In this document: piece by piece, positions 1-4,599 of the stretch
Layout: the number at the start of each line of letters is the position of its first letter
How positions within the stretch are numbered: position 1 is the first letter of the stretch
Assembly (NCBI GenBank): GCA_030609665.1
Contig: JAUWBW010000125.1
Span: 1-5,684, forward strand
Direction of reading: 5' to 3'
DNA: 5,684 nucleotides
From: Methanosarcinaceae archaeon
Lineage (GTDB): Archaea; Halobacteriota; Methanosarcinia; Methanosarcinales; Methanosarcinaceae
Notes under the pieces: generated by a model
The model's database searches: none
Seen by the model: only the letters and a program-made list of their open reading frames with translations
Told to the model about the DNA's origin: nothing
Program-made: the position numbers and the translations under genes

Positions 1-232
1 CGGTTGCCGTGTGGATCGAAATGTCGAATCCCGGGATATTTGCTGGACCATGTTTCATTTTCAGGTACAACCACATTCCAAGAGATCGTCTTTTTCCGAG
101 CACTTCTTTTGTCAATTCATGTGCTCCAATGTCGAATATAACATCACTTATTTTGAAAACGATTGTTTGTTTTGATGGGGTTTTCGTGCCGAAAAAGTCC
201 AAAAGGTGGGTTTCGTTAATATCTTCGCTCAT
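1..232 (-). CDS. Hypothetical protein, cut by window edge
   Basis: An open frame starts at the ATG at 232-230 and stays open to the window edge, giving the first 77 residues of a longer protein. The start overlaps the TGA of the upstream zinc-ribbon gene in an ATGA arrangement, and a GGAG-like ribosome site lies about 7 nt before it, so translational coupling is likely. The visible part is soluble and mixed in charge, with a hydrophobic strand-like stretch (IVFKISDVIFDIG, about residues 24-36) followed by a basic segment (KEVLGKRRS) and an aromatic one (MWLYLKMK). I see no membrane segment, signal peptide or known catalytic motif, and I do not recognise the family. It is last in this window of a cassette of four small genes that starts at 724. 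Confidence 0.7.
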   Translation of the reverse strand, partial: MSEDINETHLLDFFGTKTPSKQTIVFKISDVIFDIGAHELTKEVLGKRRSLGMWLYLKMKHGPANIPGFDISIHTAT

Positions 233-360
233 TGCACTTCTCCACACCGGCTGCACGTGATCTTTCCAGTTTCGGTTTTCATGCCGCGCGGGTAGCCACA
301 TTCCGAGCACGTGATAGGAACTACGGCGCGCAGTGTTCGTTTGAAGGTTCCGGTTTTCAT
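229..360 (-). CDS. Small zinc-ribbon protein (43 aa)
   Basis: This 43-residue protein has two CxxC knuckles, CSEC at residues 18-21 and CSRC at 36-39, 14 residues apart and each followed by glycine. That is the layout of a single rubredoxin-like zinc ribbon. The N-terminus is basic (KRTLR). Such mini-ribbons are common in archaea and their viruses and may bind nucleic acid or act as protein adaptors; the partner here is unknown. The start is well supported: AGGAGG lies 8 nt before the ATG at 360-358. The ATG overlaps the stop of the upstream gene by 4 nt, and its own stop overlaps the next start in the same ATGA manner, so all three are probably translated together. It was too short to stand out as an ordinary ORF. 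Confidence 0.8.
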   Translation of the reverse strand: MKTGTFKRTLRAVVPITCSECGYPRGMKTETGKITCSRCGEVQ

Positions 361-554
361 TTTCGGTTCCTCCTGATTAGATAGACATGGTGGGACCCAT
401 GTCCTTCATGAATTACATATTCACCATGTGACATTTCCCAATAATCATCCCACTTTCCGTTTTCGTCTTCTATTTCTGAATGTGAATAGTCAGCTATCCC
501 GCGAACGGTGCGGATGGTTGTGTTTATTTTGCTATTGAATATTACTGATGTCAT
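357..554 (-). CDS. Hypothetical protein (65 aa)
   Basis: This 65-residue protein of unknown family begins MTSVIFNSKI. An in-frame GTG at 560-558 would add two residues, but it overlaps the ribosome site. The GAGGTG motif sits 5 nt before the ATG at 554-552, so I chose the ATG. The middle is acidic and aromatic (EDENGKWDDYWE), followed by a His/Gly-rich stretch (HGEYVIHEGHGSHH) and a basic tail (LIRRNRK). The histidine clustering could bind metal, but no known motif is formed. There is no membrane segment. It lies 2 nt after the upstream stop and overlaps the downstream zinc-ribbon start by 4 nt, so it is the middle of a coupled cassette. Confidence 0.72.
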   Translation of the reverse strand: MTSVIFNSKINTTIRTVRGIADYSHSEIEDENGKWDDYWEMSHGEYVIHEGHGSHHVYLIRRNRK

Positions 555-556
555 GC

Positions 557-724
557 TCACACCTCACCTGCACGCTGCATTCTGACTGTGTACTCCTCAC
601 CGTGCCATAGTAGCGCTTCCATTTCAAGAATGGTCATTACATCATTCTGAAAAGGTCCGCGTTCTCCATCTTCTGCACCGCCGTTTACTATTACCATTCC
701 GGTAAATTCTAGATTTGTTGTCAT
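557..724 (-). CDS. Hypothetical protein (55 aa)
   Basis: This 55-residue, mostly acidic protein begins MTTNLEFTGMVIVNGG. It has a beta-strand-like N-terminus, a loop rich in G, E and D, and a helix-like C-terminal half (NDVMTILEMEALLWHGEEY). No family is recognised. The evidence for translation is positional. It is the first frame after the TATA-like box at 783-790. A GAGATGAG ribosome-like sequence precedes its ATG. Its last codons (GAG GTG TGA) double as the ribosome site of the next gene, which starts 2 nt later. It is probably the leading gene of a four-gene unit ending beyond the left window edge. Confidence 0.68.
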   Translation of the reverse strand: MTTNLEFTGMVIVNGGAEDGERGPFQNDVMTILEMEALLWHGEEYTVRMQRAGEV

Positions 725-782
725 GTTGTTCTCATCTCGCTGTACTTGTTAGTTGTTGTACAATAAGTAATTAGTTTACATG

Positions 783-790
783 TTTATATA
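783..790 (-). promoter_or_regulatory. Archaeal-type TATA box for the small-gene cassette
   Basis: On the minus strand TATATAAA lies in the gap between the C5 methyltransferase stop (799) and the 55-aa gene (start 724). In archaea transcription starts roughly 25 nt downstream of the box centre, which gives a start near 760 and a leader of about 36 nt. The surrounding gap is AT-rich. A purine-rich BRE is not obvious. This is a pattern match plus position, not direct evidence. Confidence 0.5.
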
Positions 791-798
791 GTTACCGA

Positions 799-1941
799 TT
801 ATACCATTGTTTTGAGTATCTCCTTCATAATGTCTACTACAACCGGAACTGTGACTGAATTCCCAACACATTTGTAACGGTTCGTATCAGCGACTCCGGC
901 TGTCCAATCTTTCGAAAAACCTTGTAAAAGTTCACATTCGACAGGGGTCAATCGTCTGATAAGTCCATGCATTTCGACAGCCATGTGATTATTTGGATCC
1001 ATACAATATGTATAACCGTCTTTTCGTTGCAGGTGTCCTGTGCCACCTTTATTTGATGTGCTGGATCGCGGCCAAGTTGAATGGATAAGCGGAACATTAT
1101 TCCCTCCTGTACCGAGATGATTGCACAGAGTTGGCACCGTGTCATTTGATGCCCTATCAAAGTTGTTCCTGTGTATTACAACATTGTTATGCCCTGCACC
1201 TGTGTTCGCCCTGAGCGGTGCAACTGCTTCGTCACGGGATTGATTTTTGCGCCCTTGCCCCGAATCACATAATACCATTGTCCTGGATTGCTGCGCTACT
1301 CCTTTGGAGTAGTTTGCATCGAGACAATAGACTGTGGGCTCTTTCTCATCAAATGATTCACCGCCTTCTCCGATAGGAAATATTTGGGATCCACTTCGCT
1401 CGGATCCTGCAAGATGTCCGACAAGGAACACGCGCTCTCGGTTTTGTGGAAGGTACGCCTTTGTGTTACGTACCTCCCACTCGATCCAATACCCAGCGTC
1501 TTCCAGTTCAATGAGAATCCGGGCGAAATCCCAGCCTCGATTTGAACTAAGGATTCCCTTAACATTTTCGAGGAGTAGATATTCAGGTTGTTTTTCTCGT
1601 ACAATCCTGACAATATCAAAGAACAATCCACTTTTCGCTCCACATAATCCTTCTCGTTTTCCGGCAATACTGACATTTTGACAAGGGAACCCCCCGACGA
1701 GGATGTCATGGTCAGGCACATCTGATGCGTCAATTTTTGTGATGTCTCCATGTGGGTACTCTCCAAAGTTTTTATTATATATGATTCTGGCAGGCTGTTT
1801 GTTGATATCTTTCGCTTTCGATTCAGGGTCAAACTCGGAGGCAAACACGCATTCTGTTTTGATTCCTGTTTGTTTGGATGCCGCTTGTATTCCGAGTTCA
1901 AAACCGCCGATTCCAGAGAACAAACTTGCATATCTTATCAT
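799..1941 (-). CDS. DNA (cytosine-5-)-methyltransferase, orphan
   Basis: Full-length C5-cytosine DNA methyltransferase (380 aa) that transfers methyl from S-adenosylmethionine to carbon 5 of cytosine. The motifs are in the usual order: I, SLFSGIGGFELG (6-17, SAM binding); IV, GGFPCQNVS (83-91, catalytic Cys87); VI, ENV (125-127); VIII, QNRER (166-170); IX, RRLTPVECELLQGF (329-342); X, YKCVGNSVTVP (356-366). Residues about 180-325 form the variable target-recognition region, rich in N, G and T, so the target site cannot be read. An in-frame TTG at 1947 would add two residues. I prefer the ATG at 1941, which has GGTGAT 8 nt upstream. It starts 2 nt after the stop of the beta-class methyltransferase, so the two are one operon. 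No restriction endonuclease is adjacent, so it is probably a protective or regulatory orphan enzyme. Confidence 0.93.
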   Translation of the reverse strand: MIRYASLFSGIGGFELGIQAASKQTGIKTECVFASEFDPESKAKDINKQPARIIYNKNFGEYPHGDITKIDASDVPDHDILVGGFPCQNVSIAGKREGLCGAKSGLFFDIVRIVREKQPEYLLLENVKGILSSNRGWDFARILIELEDAGYWIEWEVRNTKAYLPQNRERVFLVGHLAGSERSGSQIFPIGEGGESFDEKEPTVYCLDANYSKGVAQQSRTMVLCDSGQGRKNQSRDEAVAPLRANTGAGHNNVVIHRNNFDRASNDTVPTLCNHLGTGGNNVPLIHSTWPRSSTSNKGGTGHLQRKDGYTYCMDPNNHMAVEMHGLIRRLTPVECELLQGFSKDWTAGVADTNRYKCVGNSVTVPVVVDIMKEILKTMV

Positions 1942-1943
1942 TT

Positions 1944-2552
1944 TCAAACATCACCATATTGATCAAGGGGTGGCATAGTTTTCATGCTGTTATCCATGAT
2001 GAGTTTTTCATATTCATGGTTATGATCTATTAGCGTGCAATCGATTCCAAGTTTTCGGCAGGCCCGCCCTGTCGTACCTGATCCAGCAAACGGATCTAAA
2101 ACAGTCTCAATTCCTTTAAACATTTTTAGAATTGTGTAATAAAGCAGTTCTGGGTCTTGGTACACATGCGCTTTGTTTCTGCCTTGAATCGGTTCAATCC
2201 CGAACGTATCCGACCATATAAATTTATTTACTTTATACTCATCTGATTTTTGATATATGAATATTGGGTTATACCGCCAGCTGTACTTTACCATTCCTTT
2301 ACCCCAAACCAATGTTCTTTTTGGTGGGTATTTTTGGATGATGCTATTCATTTTTGTGGCAGAATGGATGATAATCAAAACCTTAGATGTAATCCTTTCC
2401 ATCTCATTGAAGATCGTATCATAGAATCCCCAATAATCCCCTTTCACATCTTCATCTTTGAAAGGCGGGCTGGTTAGTATACAGTCAATTGAATTGTCTT
2501 CAAATTTTGGTAATTCTGTCAGACTGTCGCCGATGATTATTTTTGTAGCCAT
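1944..2552 (-). CDS. Beta-class DNA methyltransferase (N4-cytosine or N6-adenine)
   Basis: This 202-aa amino-methyltransferase has the beta-class (permuted) order. Catalytic motif IV, TSPPF, is near the N-terminus (27-31) and SAM-binding motif I, DPFAGSGTTG, is near the C-terminus (153-162). A TSPP form is commoner in N4-cytosine enzymes, whereas N6-adenine enzymes usually have DPPY, so N4-C is somewhat favoured. It is short with only a small specificity region (about 75-135), as in phage and provirus enzymes. The protein is probably soluble. I chose the ATG at 2552 (MATKIII) because GGAG lies 7 nt upstream. The alternative ATG at 2585 has no ribosome site and would lie upstream of the start site predicted from the TATA box at 2591-2600. 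It is followed after 2 nt by the C5 methyltransferase; no endonuclease is nearby. Confidence 0.9.
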   Translation of the reverse strand: MATKIIIGDSLTELPKFEDNSIDCILTSPPFKDEDVKGDYWGFYDTIFNEMERITSKVLIIIHSATKMNSIIQKYPPKRTLVWGKGMVKYSWRYNPIFIYQKSDEYKVNKFIWSDTFGIEPIQGRNKAHVYQDPELLYYTILKMFKGIETVLDPFAGSGTTGRACRKLGIDCTLIDHNHEYEKLIMDNSMKTMPPLDQYGDV

Positions 2553-2590
2553 TGATCTACTCCATGTTTTATCATTTAACCTCATTGCGA

Positions 2591-2600
2591 TAATATATTA
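2591..2600 (-). promoter_or_regulatory. TATA-like promoter of the methyltransferase operon
   Basis: TAATATATTA lies 40-50 bp before the ATG at 2552. An archaeal start site about 25 nt downstream would be near 2570, leaving a leader of about 18 nt that still contains the GGAG ribosome site. The box lies in the only gap between the DUF2080-like gene and the methyltransferases, so it probably begins a separate unit. This is inferred from pattern and spacing. Confidence 0.45.
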
Positions 2601-2615
2601 CCTAATATGGCAGGT

Positions 2616-2647
2616 CTAAAACAATAATCCCGATGTTTTGTTTTTAG
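2616..2647. repeat. AT-rich imperfect inverted repeat
   Basis: CTAAAACAA (2616-2624) pairs with TTGTTTTTAG (2638-2647), 9 bp with one bulged T, around a 13-nt loop. It lies 34 bp after the stop of the DUF2080-like gene and just upstream of the methyltransferase TATA box. It may help end the upstream transcript, since its minus-strand 3' arm is T-rich, or serve as an operator. The sequence alone does not decide. Confidence 0.3.
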
Positions 2648-2680
2648 GATTGTCCTTTTTGTGATAATCGTTGTCCAGAT

Positions 2681-2821
2681 TCACTCTTCAACCCGAATAA
2701 CCTTAACCTTCTTCTTCGCCCACTTTCTCGGAACTAGGACATGCGCACCATTCCCAATCTCTGATGCTTCTCTGGCGATTTCCTCATACCCTTTGAGATT
2801 GTAGTCTGTTTTCTCACTCAT
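2681..2821 (-). CDS. DUF2080-like small protein, archaeal transposon-associated type
   Basis: This 46-residue protein has the pattern GNGAHVLVPRKW followed by KKKVKVIRVEE. From memory of the family, this fits the archaeal DUF2080 ('putative transposon-encoded') small proteins, whose core is a GN.aHV.vP..W..k.VkV motif resembling an AbrB/SpoVT-like swapped-hairpin strand pattern. Such proteins are often encoded beside archaeal transposases, but no transposase is visible here. They may be small DNA-binding regulators; this is inference. The start is firm: GGTGAT lies 5 nt before the ATG, which overlaps the TGA of the 210-aa gene as ATGA, so the two are translationally coupled. It ends the operon that begins at 3589. 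Confidence 0.75.
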   Translation of the reverse strand: MSEKTDYNLKGYEEIAREASEIGNGAHVLVPRKWAKKKVKVIRVEE

Positions 2822-3450
2822 TCCAGATCACCCTCAACTTTTCCGCTTACACGTGTGTCCACTTTCGCACCGCCTGTCAAGATCGGCGCGTATGGATCAA
2901 TGTCTGTTGTTTCGTTTTCCGATGCGTCAAGTCCTGTGAGGAACTTCTTGAGTCCACGTAATGCAGCGCGCTTTCCGCTATGTAGATTCAGTATCATGCT
3001 GGCAGGGATTTTGTTAGGCAGTGCGCGGACGGTGTCCATCGTTGTGTATACCGCCGTATCCTTATGATAATAGATAGCCACACGTCCGTCCTCCGTTTTC
3101 GCGTATGATAGGATCGGTTTTGATGTATGGTGCTCCTGCCCAAGATCCGCATCATGGATCCGTTTGATTTCCGTGAATATGCCGGGGTCTGTCTTTATCC
3201 GTTCCTGCGGTTCCTCTTTCACTGGCCACAGAATGTTAATCGGTTTTATTGGTCCCGTTTCAATATGTAACGGTTTAGGAGTGTGGACCTCTACCGACTC
3301 TGGCTCTTCGAAGTGAGTCTGTTCATCCTGCATGAAGATCATTGACATACCTAGTTCTGTAATGCCCTTTGCGGTGATGAGTTTGTCGAATAGTTTCTGC
3401 ACATCTTCTTTATTCCATGTGCAGTCGAACTCAATTTTTGTTTTAATCAC
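2818..3450 (-). CDS. Hypothetical protein (210 aa)
   Basis: Unrecognised 210-residue protein. Residues 1-40 look like an alpha/beta domain (MIKTKIEFDCTWNKEDVQ, then KLFDKLITAKGITELGM). Residues about 45-95 are a Pro/Glu-rich, probably flexible linker. Residues about 110-172 form a second folded region with strands (SYAKTEDGRVAIYYHKDTAV) and a basic helix (SGKRAALRGLKKFL), possibly nucleic-acid binding. The C-terminus is acidic and Gly-rich. There is no signal peptide or membrane segment. I chose GTG at 3450 because GAGG lies 8 nt before it and the start overlaps the end of the upstream 48-aa gene by 8 nt. An in-frame ATG at 3492 would add 14 residues wholly inside that gene and lacks a good ribosome site. 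Its stop overlaps the next gene's ATG. Confidence 0.75.
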   Translation of the reverse strand: MIKTKIEFDCTWNKEDVQKLFDKLITAKGITELGMSMIFMQDEQTHFEEPESVEVHTPKPLHIETGPIKPINILWPVKEEPQERIKTDPGIFTEIKRIHDADLGQEHHTSKPILSYAKTEDGRVAIYYHKDTAVYTTMDTVRALPNKIPASMILNLHSGKRAALRGLKKFLTGLDASENETTDIDPYAPILTGGAKVDTRVSGKVEGDLE

Positions 3451-3589
3451 GATCCGTTCCTCGTTGAATCTGCGATGCTTGTGGAGGAGCATAGTGCCTG
3501 TATGTCCTACCTTCGATGCGCGCGAGTTGATCTTCCCTTTGCCGAGATCTCCTTTTATGGTATAAGATATCTGGTTCTTTTTGTGTCAT
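3443..3589 (-). CDS. Small basic hypothetical protein (48 aa)
   Basis: This 48-residue frame begins MTQKEPDILYHKRR and has a strongly basic N-terminal half (HKRRSRQRE, then ARIEGRTYRHY) and a polar tail. No family is recognised. It is supported by AGAGG 6 nt before the ATG and by its position: it begins 24 nt after the 3' end of tRNA-Lys and its stop overlaps the GTG start of the 210-aa gene by 8 nt, as expected for a coupled leading gene. The Arg/Lys content (about one in three over residues 12-31) would suit an RNA- or DNA-binding peptide, but that is inference. It overlaps the alternative upstream start of the 210-aa gene in another frame. Confidence 0.6.
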   Translation of the reverse strand: MTQKEPDILYHKRRSRQREDQLARIEGRTYRHYAPPQASQIQRGTDRD

Positions 3590-3613
3590 GATTTCCTCTG
3601 TTATAAAATTAAA

Positions 3614-3687
3614 CGAACAGAAGAGGATTCGAACCCCTGATCGTCCGGTTAAAAGCCGGATGCTTTACCTGACTAAGCCATCTGTCC
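3614..3687 (-). tRNA. tRNA-Lys (anticodon UUU)
   Basis: This is a complete canonical cloverleaf of 74 nt. The acceptor GGACAGA pairs with TCTGTTC (one G-U). The D-arm is GCTT/AAGC with GG in the loop. The anticodon stem TCCGG/CCGGA carries loop CTTTTAA, so the anticodon is UUU with a normal U33. The variable loop is CGATC, and the T-arm AGGGG/CCTCT carries loop TTCGAAT. Discriminator G73 and the AGTCAGGTA D-loop fit archaeal tRNA-Lys, whereas bacteria use A73. No CCA is encoded. It begins immediately after a U5 tract of the upstream terminator and lies 24 nt before the 48-aa gene, so it may be the 5' end of that operon's transcript. Its 5' end can also be made by RNase P from read-through. 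Confidence 0.95.
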
Positions 3688-3717
3688 AAAAATGAAAGGC
3701 TGCTATGTTGCAGCCTT
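3688..3717 (-). terminator. Hairpin plus U-tract after the coiled-coil gene
   Basis: On the minus strand AAGGCTGC and GCAGCCTT form a perfect 8-bp stem with loop AACATA, followed by TCATTTTT. It starts 4 nt after the stop of the coiled-coil gene and its U5 tract abuts the first base of tRNA-Lys. The form is that of an intrinsic terminator. In archaea U-tracts alone can terminate, and the stem could equally protect the mRNA 3' end left after RNase P releases the tRNA. Confidence 0.7.
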
Positions 3718-3721
3718 AATA

Positions 3722-4072
3722 TCACATCAATAAGATTTCCCTGCGTTGGTTGTTTGATTCTGCATCGAATTCCAAGAGCTCAGGATGCTGTTCGTCGGTT
3801 GCACATCCGCTTGTGTAATTTATACGGTCCATAACTCCAACCATTTTATGTTTTTTGATAATGCCTTTCCTGTCCTTTTGTGCACGTGTCCGCAGTTCCT
3901 CCAGCGATTTGATTTTTGCAGATATTGCGTCAATCTCTTTATCCTGAGTGGATGTGAGCTTTTTGCATTCTGCAGTCAGCCGTTTCATTATTGTGCATCG
4001 TTCGTCTCTTCGTTCATCTGAATTCATTTTTAGTAATGAATCCCGTGTCTTTTCGCTTATTTTTCTTGTCAT
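3722..4072 (-). CDS. Coiled-coil hypothetical protein (116 aa)
   Basis: This is a highly charged, largely helical 116-residue protein. Residues about 18-75 have a heptad-like pattern typical of a coiled coil (EIDAISAKIKSLEELRTRAQ and flanks). A Cys and His are scattered (C26, C36, H75, C90, H96) without a zinc-finger spacing. The C-terminal 40 residues are more polar (TDEQHPELLEFDAESNNQRR). There is no membrane segment and I do not recognise the family. It could oligomerise as a structural or scaffold protein, but nothing shows this directly. The start is firm: GGAGG lies 4 nt before the ATG. A 13-bp hairpin element (4099-4183) lies just upstream between it and tRNA-Thr, so it may be transcribed with the tRNA array. 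A terminator follows 4 nt after its stop. Confidence 0.8.
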   Translation of the reverse strand: MTRKISEKTRDSLLKMNSDERRDERCTIMKRLTAECKKLTSTQDKEIDAISAKIKSLEELRTRAQKDRKGIIKKHKMVGVMDRINYTSGCATDEQHPELLEFDAESNNQRREILLM

Positions 4073-4098
4073 GTCTCCTCCAAATCTGTTATGAAATG

Positions 4099-4183
4099 TA
4101 ACCGCAGTGCATCTATAGAGAAGTGATCCAATGCGATACCAAGTTTCTGCGAATAATTTCGCGTATCGCTTGCACTGCGGTTA
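4099..4183. repeat. 85-nt element closed by a 13-bp perfect inverted repeat
   Basis: TAACCGCAGTGCA (4099-4111) is the exact reverse complement of 4171-4183. Inside are two more perfect pairings: GCGATAC (4133-4139) with GTATCGC (4163-4169), and GCGAA (4149-4153) with TTCGC (4158-4162) around a 4-nt loop. The transcript could fold into a long interrupted hairpin. It begins 1 nt after the 3' end of tRNA-Thr and ends 26 nt before the start of the coiled-coil gene, so it may define the tRNA trailer, a processing site or a leader control. Part of its minus-strand 3' arm (4093-4108) resembles the T-arm of the Ile-like tRNA (14 of 16 bases), hinting at an origin by duplication. Confidence 0.7.
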
Positions 4184-4184
4184 A

Positions 4185-4256
4185 AGCTAACTACCGGATT
4201 CGAACCGGTGATCGAGCCCTTACAGGGGGCTTGCCACACCACTAGGCCAAGTTAGC
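4185..4256 (-). tRNA. tRNA-Thr (anticodon UGU) with C33
   Basis: This is a 72-nt cloverleaf. The acceptor GCTAACT pairs perfectly with AGTTAGC. The D-arm is GCC/GGC with GG in the loop. The anticodon stem AGCCC/GGGCT is perfect, the variable loop is CGATC, and the T-arm ACCGG/CCGGT carries loop TTCGAAT. The anticodon loop reads CCTGTAA, giving anticodon UGU (Thr, codon ACA), but position 33 is C instead of the almost invariant U. Discriminator U fits archaeal tRNA-Thr. CCA is not encoded. It lies between two inverted-repeat elements: 11 nt separate it from the one upstream and 1 nt from the one downstream. Apart from C33 it looks functional. Confidence 0.88.
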
Positions 4257-4267
4257 GAATTGATACC

Positions 4268-4364
4268 ACAGCACATTATGAATATTCTAAACACGTTAGT
4301 TTGAATGTTCGATACATGCAATAGGTTCTAGCGGTTCCATTTTGCATATCATTTCGTGTGCTGT
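4268..4364. repeat. 97-nt element closed by an 8-bp inverted repeat, three-way junction fold
   Basis: ACAGCACA (4268-4275) pairs with TGTGCTGT (4357-4364). Inside, ATGCAA (4316-4321) pairs with TTGCAT (4342-4347), and ATTC-T-AAAC (4284-4292) pairs with GTTTGAAT (4299-4306), 8 bp with one bulge. The three stems would form a three-way junction of roughly tRNA size, but no T-loop or anticodon arm fits on the minus strand. It fills the space between the type II tRNA (ends 4371) and tRNA-Thr (begins 4256). Confidence 0.6.
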
Positions 4365-4370
4365 AGTAAT

Positions 4371-4472
4371 GTCACACGGTGGGGTTCGAACCCACGACCG
4401 CAACTGTCTGTGCGGAGTAATTCTGACTCAGATGTTCAGAATGACCACATACTGCCTCTTGATTGCGTGTGA
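4371..4472 (-). tRNA. Type II tRNA (long variable arm), anticodon uncertain
   Basis: This is a 102-nt cloverleaf. The acceptor TCACACG pairs perfectly with CGTGTGA. The D-arm is ATCA/TGGT (one G-U) with GG in a 12-nt loop. The T-arm GTGGG/CCCAC carries a consensus TTCGAAC loop. A long variable arm is formed by CCGCA/TGCGG with an 8-nt loop; this class is normally Leu or Ser (also bacterial Tyr). The anticodon arm is abnormal: 7 bp (ATTCTGA/TCAGAAT) closing a 9-nt loop ACATCTGAG. Taking U33 as the guide gives CUG (Gln), while taking the central triplet gives UCU (Arg); neither fits a type II body. Position 8 is C instead of U, the first pair is U-A and the discriminator is C, all unusual. It may be a decayed gene or a specialised RNA. 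Confidence 0.65.
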
Positions 4473-4484
4473 TGTTTGCGTACT

Positions 4485-4504
4485 GATATCCTGCGCAGCA
4501 TACC
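4485..4504. repeat. Imperfect 20-bp palindrome between tRNA-like genes
   Basis: GATATCCTGC is followed directly by GCAGCATACC, two 10-bp half sites with 8 of 10 positions symmetric and a perfect CTGCGCAG centre. It lies in the 40-nt spacer between the 11-bp-stem element and the type II tRNA. It may form a small processing hairpin or a protein-binding site. Confidence 0.35.
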
Positions 4505-4512
4505 AATACACT

Positions 4513-4599
4513 ACATGTTAGCGGTATTGCAACCAGCACCGAAGTCGCTTCCGCTTCTAAGGTCGCCCGGATCGAACAGGCTGTTCACGCTAACAATGT
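4513..4599 (-). other. tRNA-sized inverted-repeat element with an embedded T-arm
   Basis: ACATGTTAGCG (4513-4523) pairs with CGCTAACAATGT (4588-4599): 11 bp with one bulge, of which GTTAGCG/CGCTAAC is a perfect acceptor-like 7-bp stem. The 64 nt inside do not fold as a normal cloverleaf. They do contain, on the minus strand, a good T-arm (GCCTG, loop TTCGATC, CGGGC) followed by GACCTTA and a purine, which looks like the 3' end of another tRNA whose 5' half is missing. A GAAG/CTTC hairpin lies further on. The element overlaps the last 3 nt of the neighbouring tRNA-like gene. It could be a tRNA relic, a recombined pair of tRNA pieces, or an attachment-site remnant. Confidence 0.5.

Noticed and set aside
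9..260. Plus-strand frame at the left edge
   Set aside because: It is antisense to the coupled zinc-ribbon and partial genes and has no ribosome site.
1296..1931. Long minus-strand frame (211 codons) inside the C5 methyltransferase gene
   Set aside because: It is an alternative frame of a clear methyltransferase with all motifs; it has no ribosome site and its peptide is low-complexity and Ser/Lys-rich.
799..2552. Complete restriction-modification system
   Set aside because: Two methyltransferases are present, but no frame in the window resembles an endonuclease or specificity subunit.
2553..2585. Upstream ATG (2585) as the start of the beta-class methyltransferase
   Set aside because: It has no ribosome site and lies before the start site predicted from the TATA box; the ATG at 2552 has GGAG at good spacing.
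3451..3492. ATG at 3492 as the start of the 210-aa protein
   Set aside because: The extra 14 residues lie entirely within the 48-aa gene in another frame and the ATG lacks a convincing ribosome site.
4371..4472. Selenocysteine tRNA
   Set aside because: It has a long variable arm, but the acceptor/T-arm lengths are 7+5, the D-stem is short and no UCA sits in the anticodon loop.
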